Source of the DNA: Dictyostelium firmibasis
Lineage: Eukaryota; Evosea; Eumycetozoa; Dictyosteliales; Dictyosteliaceae
NCBI GenBank assembly: GCA_036169595.1
Contig: CM069770.1
Location: 376,501-440,500, forward strand
DNA: 64,000 nt
Direction: 5' to 3'
The notes under the pieces are model-generated. The model saw only the letters and a list, made by a program, of their open reading frames with translations. It was not told the DNA's origin and ran no database searches. The position numbers and the translations under genes were made by a program. Below are positions 32,944 through 42,412 of the stretch, one piece after another. Within the stretch, counting starts at the first letter, position 1; the number at the start of each line of letters is the position of its first letter.

Positions 32944-35674
32944 CCAAATTAGTTCTGTTTCAGTAAAAGATCTCACTACATCAATATTATTTAATTTATC
33001 AAACTTAACATTATTACAAGATTTGCATGTATTATCAAGTTTGAAAAATTTTAGTATTGGTGGTAAAATACCTTTGGTTTTACCTCAATCACTCCAAACT
33101 CTTTATTTTTCTGGAGGTGGTCAATTCTCTGGTGTTGGAGAGTTTTTATCAAATTATCCTAACCTTCTTTATATTACTTTAAATAAAAATAATTTAACTG
33201 GAAACTTTTCAGAATGGAAGAATTATGGGTATTCACAACTTAGAATAGAAAATAATAATTTACAAGGAACTATAGACTCATCATGGTGTAATACTCTTTT
33301 AAATGTTAGTAACAATCAACTATCTGGTCAATTGCCATCATGCTTCACATGTCACATGCAAAGTGTATCTGTTAAGAGCATGTTTAGTGGTAATTCATTT
33401 ACAAATATAAATTCACCACCAATTTGTACAACTTTAATTCCTAATTTTAGAAGGTTACAGTTTATAGAATTGTATGGTCAAGATTTAGGTTATAATGCCT
33501 ATGATATTATTCCATCACCATATTTCGATCTTAGCTATAGATCTCCCACTCTATTCTCTTCTTTTTCTAATATATTCTTACCTCAAATAATAAATATAAC
33601 ATTTAATGGGGCTAAACAAACATTTTCGCTATCAACAACTCAAAAAGCACCATTAGTTATAAAAATAACACCAACAATCAACACAAAACAATTAACCTTC
33701 GATGGTTCATTTTTCAATTATAATAAATCCTCATTTAATATTTTAGTTGATTCCTATAAATGTAAAGTTGATTCTTCTATATTCAATCAAGTAAATTGTA
33801 CTATTGAATCAAGTACCTATAATAAAAATACAATATCAATCATTACAATCAATGTAAACGATTATTTTTATAATAATTTAACTATTTTAACAACAACTGT
33901 TTTTGCGTATTTAAATCAGACTAGTTCTGTTAAAAATTGTACATCGGATTGTATTTCTCCTTATAGGGGTGTCTGTAATACATTAATAGGTCAATGTTAT
34001 TTCTATTGTCCTAATAATTGTACTGATCCAACAAAAGGAACATGCGATACATTGACAGGTAAATGTCTATGTAATTCAAACTTTCAAGGAAATGATTGTT
34101 CATTACCATTTATAGCTTGTAAATCAGATTGTAGTTTAAATTTAAACCAAGGAATTTGTAATAATCAAACTGGAGTATGTAATTGCACATTTGGATATCA
34201 AGGTGAAAACTGTTCATTACAAATAAAATCTTGTCCAAATAATTGTACTGATGGTGGTACATGTGATACAATAACAGGTGTTTGTAATTGTTCTCCTAAT
34301 AGAATATTTTCAGATTGTAGTGGTTATAATTGTACAAACACATGTGAACATTCTTCAACATGTGATACGACAAAAGGTGTTTGTATATGTGTACCAAATT
34401 ATCAAGGTGAATATTGTTCAATTCCATCCCATTACATATCATCAATAATTCCATGTTCAACTGATGGTGGTGAAGTTTCAATAGCTGGATGGTTTGGTGA
34501 TGATGAAGATGCCACCCATACATTATCATATTATTCAGTTATAATAGGTCAATTGGAATGTATAGTTACATCAATCAATAAAACAACAATTAAATGTAAT
34601 TTAGGTTCAGGTAAAGGTACAAAGACTATTAAAATTATAAATAAAAAATATACAAATGTTATATTTATTGGTAATGGATTATTTAGTTATCAAAACCAAA
34701 TTAAAACTTGTCCAAATAATTGTACAAGTACGAATAATGGTAATTGTAATACCAACATAGGTGAATGTCAATGTAATGATAAATTCTCAGGATTCGATTG
34801 TAGTAATTTAATTTCACCATCAACCAATTCATCAGTTAATAATAATACAGGCGATGTAATATTAAATAATCAAGATACAACATATAAAATTTCAATAATA
34901 TCATTAAATGAAATTTCATTCGATGGTTCAATCATTATTTCACATACACTAAATAGAAATTGGTCAATAGATAGTAATAATAAAGAAATAAATACATTTA
35001 AATTTTCACAATCATTAATTAACAACACATGTATAATAACATACGTAATCGAAGAGATTAATGAAAATAAGAAAATTACATTTGGAACAACAACATTCAC
35101 CCTAGAAAAAGATTCAATAAAATTAACAATTTTAATTAAAAATTATCAATATCAAAGTTCATTAAATACATTACAATTAGTATTTTATTCAGCTGCCACC
35201 GATACTGATTCAGCCAATAATAATAATAATGAATGTAATAAAAAAGAATCATCAATCGATACATCAGAAGTAAACAATCAACAAGTGTCAAACTATATTC
35301 AAATATCTAAAAATTCTAAAATATTAGTTGGTCGTTTCATAAACCAAGTGATTTCAGATTCAAGACCAACCTTTATGTCAAGTACAATCATATCAGATAA
35401 TAATAATTCATCAATTAAACTTGGTTTAAATTTACCACATTGTAATGAATGTTTAATTGACCCTGATTTTTCGATATTAGTGAGTCCCGACTTTAAAGAA
35501 TCATGTAATGATGAATCAAATAAAAATTGGTTAATACCTGTCGTTGTTGTTGTACCTGTCATTGGTTGTGCTTTAATCTTGGTAGTTGTTGTTATTATTA
35601 TTAAAAAGAATAGATTTAATATAAAAATCATTGCTTTTAAATTAAAACCACTCAAAAATAAACAACAAATTTAA
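31755..35674 (+). CDS. ComC-like LRR / EGF / TIG transmembrane receptor
   Basis: Five exons: 31755-31833, 31961-32087, 32171-32452, 32559-32855 and 32953-35674, giving 1168 residues in frame. Exon 1 supplies the signal peptide (MKFFLYFIFCSFLL). The donor after exon 2 is inferred as GTGGGT from the frame. Residues ~190-480 hold irregular leucine-rich repeats (LSGQLPSCF, NNLTGNFSEW). About 590-755 is a run of EGF-like Cys clusters (CPNNCTDGGTCDTITGVC), 757-840 an IPT/TIG-like domain with a further EGF unit after it, and ~1120-1145 a single membrane span followed by a short basic tail. This is the architecture of the D. discoideum ComC family of cell-surface signalling proteins (established family; assignment by eye). 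Ligand unknown. The neighbours on both sides are the two SAP-like paralogues. Confidence 0.85.
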
Positions 35675-35869
35675 ACAATTTAAAAATACATATTTTCCAA
35701 ACAAAAAAAATAAAAATAAAATTAATTTTTTTTTTTTTTTCTTTTTCTCAATTTTTTTTTTTTCTTTTTCTCAATTTTTTTTTTTTTTCTTTTTTTTTTT
35801 TATTTTTTTTGATTCACCAACAAACAACATTATTATTTTATAGTTATGACAAGAGTGCTGTGAACCAAA

Positions 35870-35875
<6 letters not shown>

Positions 35876-35906
<31 letters not shown>
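35876..35906 (+). repeat. (CA)n microsatellite
   Basis: About 15 CA dinucleotides just upstream of the ATG at 35919, in the presumed 5' leader. Confidence 0.9.
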
Positions 35907-35908
<2 letters not shown>

Positions 35909-35918
35909 GAATATTAGA

Positions 35919-38777
35919 ATGAATAATGATATTGATTATAATGAATTAGAGAAAGAGAGTTTGAAATCTATTAAAGAGATTGCAGCAACATATAGTCTAT
36001 CTACAAATAAATTAAAAAAAAAAGAAATCATTGAAAAGATTAAAGTAATAGCTAAAAGAAAAAGAGAATATAAAGAAGAACAAGAACAAAAAGAAAATGT
36101 TAATTCATTTAATAAACTCATTAAATTAACTATAACTGAAGGTATTGAACCTACTGAATTATTATTTTGGAAATTATTCAGAAATAAATCAATTTATAAA
36201 AAGATATTCTCATTTATGGATAATAGATTCTCAGTAGGATATGATTCAATTTCTTCTATACCTGAAATGATACAACTTAATCAATTTGGAATGTTAAAAG
36301 AAAAAGTAAATAGAAATTGTAGATTTTTACATTTCCCTTGTACTCTTTCATATGAAAACCTCTATTCAAAACCAGAGTCATTTTTTTTAAAGAAATTATT
36401 TGAAAACATAAAAGATGATTATCAATTCTATAGAAATTATTTTAAAAATGATAATGCATATCATAGTTCACCAAATAATATATCATTAGCATTAATATTA
36501 TCAAAGAATTTAGAAATTTATCAATTATATATAAATGAATTCAATTACAAACCAACTAAAACAGATCTTAAAACATCAATTATTATTGGTTCAAATAAAT
36601 TCATTAGTTATCTATTACAATTAAACCCACTACCATCATACCATACAACACTTTTAACAAATGATTTTTATGATTTCAAATATCAACAAGCAGCTTTTGA
36701 AATTTATAGTTTTAAAAATAACCATTTATTTTATGGGTTACTATGTTACTTTGATTTTATCAATAGTGTTAATAGTAGTAGTAGAGACACTAAACATGAG
36801 CTGAAAATCGATACTTTAATTGAGATTATCACACTTGAAGATCACGAAGAAATTGGAATCAATGAAAAATCAACATTAAAAGAATTAATTTCAATTTGTA
36901 AATTAATATCAAAATTAAATGAATCAAACATAGATGAATCAACAACAGATTTAACAACAGAATCATTTGAATCAGTTTTAACTCTAAAAGATATTGAAAA
37001 TTTTACAAATAAAATCGATAAAGTAAGATTAAAATCAACATTAGATAATCCAATAAATTTTGAAAACCAAACAATCAACAAAAATATAAACAATACCAAC
37101 TGTAAAATTAGTGATGATAGTGAAATTAAAGAATTTATAAAGGAGTTATTAATTTTATATTGTTCAACTGTTAATGATAGCAGATTAACCATATTATCAT
37201 TATGTTATTTTGATATTGATGCTGATACTCAATATTTTTCAACATACTACGACTTTTTGCATGAAGGCGCATTCAGATTTGGAGATTTCAATTTTTTTAG
37301 TTTTTATCAGACAAAGTGCGAAAGAAAGATTTTCTATACTTCATTATTACCAAAAAATGATCGTTGTCAAAGTGTAATAAATGATAAAATTTTATTCAGC
37401 AACTGTTTAGATAGGGATAAAAAAATTAAATTCATTGATCAAATCATTGAAAATAATCATAAACTAGCAGAATGTAATGGTATTACATATTTCTTTTATA
37501 TGTTAGTAGTTTATAATGATTTAGAGTTAATTCAGTATTATGAAAATAAAATTAGCAATCGTTATCAATTACAATTTAATAATAACACCTTAGTTTCTCA
37601 ATTGATGCCACCAACATATTATATAGATTCAATAGAGGTATTAGATTATTTATTTGAAAATCATATAGATTACTTTAATGATGTTACTTTTCCACAATTC
37701 TATAGTACATTTTTTAAAAGATTAGAATTATTAAAACATTTCGAATCATTAATACAATCAAAACCATCATACACATCTACTGGAGAAACAAATAATATAA
37801 AATTACCAATTAGCTTTATTATAGGACGCGGTTTTAGAGGTCTTAGTTATGTTAATATTCTCTATAAACTTAATAAAAACTATCTAGATTTTGCAATTCA
37901 CTTTGGTTCATCACCTTTCTACAGTGGTGATACATTGGATGGTGGACAATTGTTCTCGGTATTAACTAGTCGAGAAATGTCTAAACCAGTTAACTTTGAA
38001 ACACTCAAAAAATGGGGATCAATCCCAATTTATAGTCCAACAATATTGTCTTTAACCAATGGAATATCGGAAATTGGAATACACAACATATTATATAGAG
38101 TATCTCATGGATTTACTGGGACAATGATTCCAAAGAGTTTTTTAAAGTTTATAGATTGGATGTTTACAAATTATAATAATGAAATTAAAGAGGATAAATT
38201 CATTAATTTTGGGAACCTTTATTACCATCTTCTAATTGCAACTGATAGATACAACTTTGATTCAAACAGCGACAACAACAATAACAACAACAACAACATT
38301 AATCATAGAAAGTATTATGATGAAGGTTATGATGAACCTAATGCTCTAAGATTAAATTCCTTATTAGGTATAGTTTCAACTTTTACTCCATATTTATTTG
38401 AGGTTAATAATTTTAAATTTTTACATTGGTTTTTAACAAAGATTAAAAATTATCATTATTCATCAACCACTACAAAATTACAAAAATCAAATATCAAAAT
38501 CGTAATTTATCAATTATTAGAACAAATTGTATATCATTCAAAACTAAATGCACTTGAATTTATTTATGAAAACTATAATTTCATTTTAAAGAAAGAATCA
38601 ATTGGTGGAATATTAAGAACTCAAGAATTAAAACTTTTCTTATTCACATCTCTAAAAAGAGATATCATTAAGATTTCTGAATTTTTTTTTAGATTTATCG
38701 ATATTACTAGCAATGAATTTGAAAAACATGCCAATCATAAATCAAAATTATACTTTTCAAATAAATTTAAATATTAA
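35919..38777 (+). CDS. SAP-like / ankyrin-like repeat protein, paralogue 2
   Basis: Single-exon gene for 952 residues. It starts MNNDIDYNELEKESLKSIKE and runs into the same SAP-like motif (LSTNKLKKKEIIEKIKVIA), a charged helix and the ELLFWKLFRNKSIYKKIFSF block as the gene at 26893. About 240 bases covering residues ~28-107 are nearly identical at the DNA level between the paralogues, whereas the rest is diverged and has indels. Ankyrin-like units (SLALILSKNLEIYQLYINEF, SIIIGSNKFISYLLQL) fill the body. Asn run is short (residues ~785-795). No signal peptide or membrane span; nuclear or cytosolic location is inference. Function unknown. A 130-base fragment of this gene recurs at 39650. Confidence 0.82.
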   Translation: MNNDIDYNELEKESLKSIKEIAATYSLSTNKLKKKEIIEKIKVIAKRKREYKEEQEQKENVNSFNKLIKLTITEGIEPTELLFWKLFRNKSIYKKIFSFMDNRFSVGYDSISSIPEMIQLNQFGMLKEKVNRNCRFLHFPCTLSYENLYSKPESFFLKKLFENIKDDYQFYRNYFKNDNAYHSSPNNISLALILSKNLEIYQLYINEFNYKPTKTDLKTSIIIGSNKFISYLLQLNPLPSYHTTLLTNDFYDFKYQQAAFEIYSFKNNHLFYGLLCYFDFINSVNSSSRDTKHELKIDTLIEIITLEDHEEIGINEKSTLKELISICKLISKLNESNIDESTTDLTTESFESVLTLKDIENFTNKIDKVRLKSTLDNPINFENQTINKNINNTNCKISDDSEIKEFIKELLILYCSTVNDSRLTILSLCYFDIDADTQYFSTYYDFLHEGAFRFGDFNFFSFYQTKCERKIFYTSLLPKNDRCQSVINDKILFSNCLDRDKKIKFIDQIIENNHKLAECNGITYFFYMLVVYNDLELIQYYENKISNRYQLQFNNNTLVSQLMPPTYYIDSIEVLDYLFENHIDYFNDVTFPQFYSTFFKRLELLKHFESLIQSKPSYTSTGETNNIKLPISFIIGRGFRGLSYVNILYKLNKNYLDFAIHFGSSPFYSGDTLDGGQLFSVLTSREMSKPVNFETLKKWGSIPIYSPTILSLTNGISEIGIHNILYRVSHGFTGTMIPKSFLKFIDWMFTNYNNEIKEDKFINFGNLYYHLLIATDRYNFDSNSDNNNNNNNNINHRKYYDEGYDEPNALRLNSLLGIVSTFTPYLFEVNNFKFLHWFLTKIKNYHYSSTTTKLQKSNIKIVIYQLLEQIVYHSKLNALEFIYENYNFILKKESIGGILRTQELKLFLFTSLKRDIIKISEFFFRFIDITSNEFEKHANHKSKLYFSNKFKY

Positions 38778-38778
38778 C

Positions 38779-38832
<54 letters not shown>

Positions 38833-39022
38833 CACCAGATTTTTTAGAGTAAAACCTTATCGGGATTATTTTTTTTAAAATAGTAAGGATTTTAGATTTT
38901 GGACGATCCATCCATCATTTTATAATTACTGGATTTGAAAAAAAATATTGGATTTTGGTGAAAAAAAAACAATTGCTCCAAAAAAAAATTTACATTTTTA
39001 TATTATAATTATCTATCGAATG

Positions 39023-39034
<12 letters not shown>

Positions 39035-39058
<24 letters not shown>

Positions 39059-39255
39059 TTATTTAAAAAATAATTGATAAAAAAAAAGGATTTACCGATT
39101 TTATTTTAATTTATTTTTTTTTTATTTTTTTATTTTTTTATTTTTTATTTTGAAATTTATTATTAATTATTTGAGTTTATTTGAAGTTAACCAATATGAA
39201 AAATCACTAATTAATATTGAAAAAATTATGGATTTTTTTTTTAAAATAATTGGGA
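39035..39255 (+). repeat. Interspersed repeat copy R3
   Basis: Matches R2 (31085-31310) in the core TTTTGAAATTTATTATTA, TTTGAGTTTATT, GTTAACCAATATG and ATCACTAATTAATATTGAAA. Each of R2 and R3 lies in the intergenic DNA just after a SAP-like gene. Confidence 0.55.
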
Positions 39256-39352
39256 TAAATAAAAAAAATTATTGGACGGATTGGGACCACTGAAAAATTA
39301 TAAGGTAAAACTCTAGGTTTAATAATATATCCAAAATCAATATCTGGTGATG

Positions 39353-39394
39353 ATCAATTGATCCATCATGGTTATATTAAAAGAATCGATTCTT
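39353..39394 (+). pseudogene. Fragment matching the 3' end of the helicase-like gene
   Basis: About 40 bases (AATTGATCCATCATGGTTAT, then ATTAAAAGAATCGATTCTT) match 41491-41530, the last codons (DPSWLY) and first UTR bases of the DEAH-like gene, with about five mismatches. It is probably the tail of a lost duplicate. Confidence 0.55.
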
Positions 39395-39649
39395 TACTTA
39401 ATTTAAATTTTTAAATAAAAAAAATATAAAAAAAAAATCAATTTCAATAATAAAATAAAAAAAAAAAAAAATTAATGAAAAAAATTAAAAAAGAATTTGG
39501 GAAGTGCAAAATAAATAAAAATAAAAATTTTTATAATTTATTTATAACACGACTTTGAATTATAAATGGTTTTTTAATATTTCCAAAAATGGGAGGTATG
39601 TATTTTCTCATTCACATTTATAAATATATATATTATGTAATTTTGTCAT

Positions 39650-39783
39650 TATACTTCATTATTACCAAAAAATGATCTTTGTCAAAGTGTAATAAATGAT
39701 AAAATTTTATTCAGCAACTGTTTAGATAGAGATAAAAAAATTAAATTCATTTATCAAATCATTGAAAATAATGATCAACTGAA
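39650..39783 (+). pseudogene. Fragment of SAP-like paralogue 2
   Basis: About 130 bases match 37337-37470 of the gene at 35919 with only a few differences (LLPKNDxCQSVINDKILFSN, then CLDRDKKIKFI.QIIENN). Flanks are unrelated. A truncated duplicate. Confidence 0.8.
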
Positions 39784-40111
39784 TCTAGATTTTTTTTTTT
39801 TTTTTTATTTTTTTTTTTTTGTTTTTTTTTATTTTTTTTTTTTTAAATTTTTTTATTTATTTTTTTTTATTTATTTTTTTTTTATTTTATTTTGAAAAAT
39901 TTTCACAAATAACATGTGGCTAATAAAAAAAACAGAGACAATACAAAAAATTTTCAGAATAAAGAAATTTTCATCAATAAAATGAAAATTCATTCATACA
40001 CCTGTGACATTTTCATAAAAAAAAAAAATTATTTAAATGTTTTTTTTTTTTTTATTTTTTGTTCTATCCACCTTTTACTAAAAAAAAAAAAAAAAAAACA
40101 AATAATAAAAA

Positions 40112-41515
40112 ATGAATAAACAAGAAATTTTATCATTATTAGAAACAAAAAAAACTCTAATTATTGTTGGAGGTGATCAAACTGAAAATGCAATTGAAAT
40201 TCCTCAATTTTTAAATGGTGGTTTTATTAATGGCAACAACAATAAAACAATTTTATGTGCAGAACCAAAAAGAAGTGATGTTATTAAATTAGCAGAATTA
40301 GTTTCAAAACAAATGAATGAAGAAGTTGGTAAAACCATTGGATATGGTATTAGATTTGAAGAAAAAGTATCAACAGAAACTAAAATCAAATATATTACAG
40401 ATGGTTTGTTAATTAGAGAGATGATGATTGATCCATTATTAAACAATTATTCGATTGTTATTATTGATCAAGCAAATGAACGTTCATTACATTCTGATTT
40501 ATTATTAGCATTATTAAATAGATTACAATCTTCAACGAGACCAGATTTAAAATTAATTATTTTAACATCTAATAATTCAAGTGCAATTGAATTTAATAAT
40601 TTCTTTACTCGTGGTGCCACTGATAATAATGAAGTTTCAATTTTATCGCTTAGTGATCAATTATTATTATTACCATCAGATGTAACTAAAGTTGTTCAAC
40701 CAGAAATTCAAAGATGTAAATTAACAACTTTTATTTTACAATTGAAAGCATTAAATATTAATAATTTAAATAGTTTTGAAATGATTACATCTCCATCAAC
40801 AGAATCAATAAACGAAGCATTGAACGAATTATTTAGTTTAGGTGCAATTATTACATCAACAAAAGATCGATCATATGAATCATCAAAATTAACATCAATT
40901 GGTAATGTTATGATAGGTTTACCATTAGATCCAATTTATTCAAAAATTATTATAGAATCTGAAAAACTTGGTTGCAGTGAAGAGATTTTAACTATTATTT
41001 CAATGTTACAAATTAATAGAAATGACCTTTTCATTGGTAAATTACCACAATCGTTAATTGATAATCAAAGTGATCATTTAACATTATTAAATGTTTATAA
41101 TTCATTCGTTTCAAAAAATAAATGTTCATCAGAACAACAACAATGGTGTAATGATAATAAAATTAACTATAAATCAATTTTAGCTATTCAACAGACTAAG
41201 AATCATTTATTAAATTTTTTAACTAAAGTTTCAATTAAATTATTATCATGTGAAAACCCACAAGCTCAAGATCTTATTAAAAAATCAATATTATCAGGTT
41301 TCTTTAATAATATTGCCAAATCAGTATCTGATGATGATGATGATGATATTTCTTATGAAACTATTGTTGAACCAACTCGTAAAGTTTGGTTACACTCAAA
41401 TTCATTTATTACTACAGCCACTTCACAATTTGTATTATTTGGCCAAACTACTAAAATCCATGATAAAGAATATATTAAAGATGTATCTATAATTGATCCA
41501 TCGTGGTTATATTAA
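40112..41515 (+). CDS. DEAH-box helicase-like protein lacking catalytic motifs
   Basis: Single-exon gene for 467 residues. The alignment by eye is to DEAH/RHA RNA helicases of the Prp22/DHX8-DHX15 type: IPQFL, YGIRFEEKVSTETKIKYITDGLLIREMMIDPLL and HSDLLLALLNRLQ (segments shown are under 20 or split by the family pattern YGIRFE, KIKYITDGLL). The key residues are replaced. The Walker A loop GETGSGKT is GGDQTENA (20-27), DEAH is DQAN (119-122), and SAT is TSN. The second RecA domain with motifs IV-VI is missing: the sequence passes from the first RecA domain to the winged-helix/HA2 region (from about residue 230) and an OB-like end closing with DPSWLY. The open frame is undamaged over its full length, so it looks like an expressed pseudoenzyme rather than a decayed gene. 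A role as a binding or scaffold protein in RNA complexes is inference. Confidence 0.8.
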   Translation: MNKQEILSLLETKKTLIIVGGDQTENAIEIPQFLNGGFINGNNNKTILCAEPKRSDVIKLAELVSKQMNEEVGKTIGYGIRFEEKVSTETKIKYITDGLLIREMMIDPLLNNYSIVIIDQANERSLHSDLLLALLNRLQSSTRPDLKLIILTSNNSSAIEFNNFFTRGATDNNEVSILSLSDQLLLLPSDVTKVVQPEIQRCKLTTFILQLKALNINNLNSFEMITSPSTESINEALNELFSLGAIITSTKDRSYESSKLTSIGNVMIGLPLDPIYSKIIIESEKLGCSEEILTIISMLQINRNDLFIGKLPQSLIDNQSDHLTLLNVYNSFVSKNKCSSEQQQWCNDNKINYKSILAIQQTKNHLLNFLTKVSIKLLSCENPQAQDLIKKSILSGFFNNIAKSVSDDDDDDISYETIVEPTRKVWLHSNSFITTATSQFVLFGQTTKIHDKEYIKDVSIIDPSWLY

Positions 41516-42412
41516 AATAATTGATTCTTAAGAATAGCAAATGAAGTCAAAAAAAAAAAAAAATTTTAAAAAAAAAAAAACAATAAAAATATTAAATAAA
41601 CTTTTCAAAAACATTCATTCATTTCTTTTTAAGTTGAATATTACAATTTGTTAGAGTAAGGTTGTAAATATTGTGTAGTTTTTATTCTTGATAAATTGGT
41701 ATTCCAATTTTTGCTGAATGTGGTTAATGTTGCAAAAATGTTTAGGTAATTGAAGTAAAATTTAATTTTTTTTTTCTACCAAAAAAATTCATTTTGATGA
41801 AGCACTAGAATAGATAATAAAAATTATAATAATAATATTAATAATAATAATAATATTAATAATAATAATATTAATAAAAATAATAATAATAATAATATTG
41901 ATAATAATTTTGATAATGATATTGAAATTATTGAATTAGAAAAAAAAGAATTAAAATTATATTTTAAGAGATTGTGACAACATATAGTATATCTACATCT
42001 AATTTTAAAAAAAAAGAAATCATTGAAAAGATTAAAATAATAGTTAAAAGAAAAAGGGAATATAAAGAGGAACAAGATTAGAATTATTAAAACATTTCGA
42101 ATTGTAGCTATAAAATCAATATAAGAACTATCTTAAATTTGCAAATCACTTTGCTTCATCACCTCTCTAAAAAAAAAAAGAAAATAAAAAAAAAATAAAG
42201 ACTATTTTTTTTTTATTTTCTTTAACAAAAATTTTTTAATGCTCCACGAAATACTATAATTACTTTTTTTATATGGGAACAAATGAATAATTCTTAATTA
42301 ATATCTTATTTACTTTTTTTTTTAAAAAATAATTTTTATTTTTTTTTTTTTATAAACACTATATTTGAAAAAATTATTAAAATGAAAAATTGATAGTATT
42401 AAAACAGTAAAA
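41516..42412. other. Intergenic region with SAP-like pseudogene fragment
   Basis: 3' flank of the helicase-like gene, a decayed SAP-like fragment (41826-42170), then A/T-rich DNA before the 3' end of the minus-strand gene at 42413. Confidence 0.55.
41826..42170 (+). pseudogene. Decayed SAP-like gene fragment
   Basis: Begins with an AAT-rich Asn run, then NDIEIIELEKKELK, the STSNFKKKEIIEKIKIIVKR motif region and KREYKEEQ, matching the first ~75 residues of the genes at 26893 and 35919. At ~42080 it jumps to RLELLKHFE and then to a piece matching LNYHDFANHFTSSPL, which lie hundreds of residues apart in the intact genes. Stops and frame changes are present. It is an internally deleted pseudogene. 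Confidence 0.8.

Larger units (their letters stand above)
38778..40111. other. Intergenic region with repeat and gene fragments
   Basis: Contains repeat copy R3, a fragment of the helicase-like 3' end and a fragment of the SAP-like gene, all annotated separately. The remainder is homopolymer. Confidence 0.55.
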
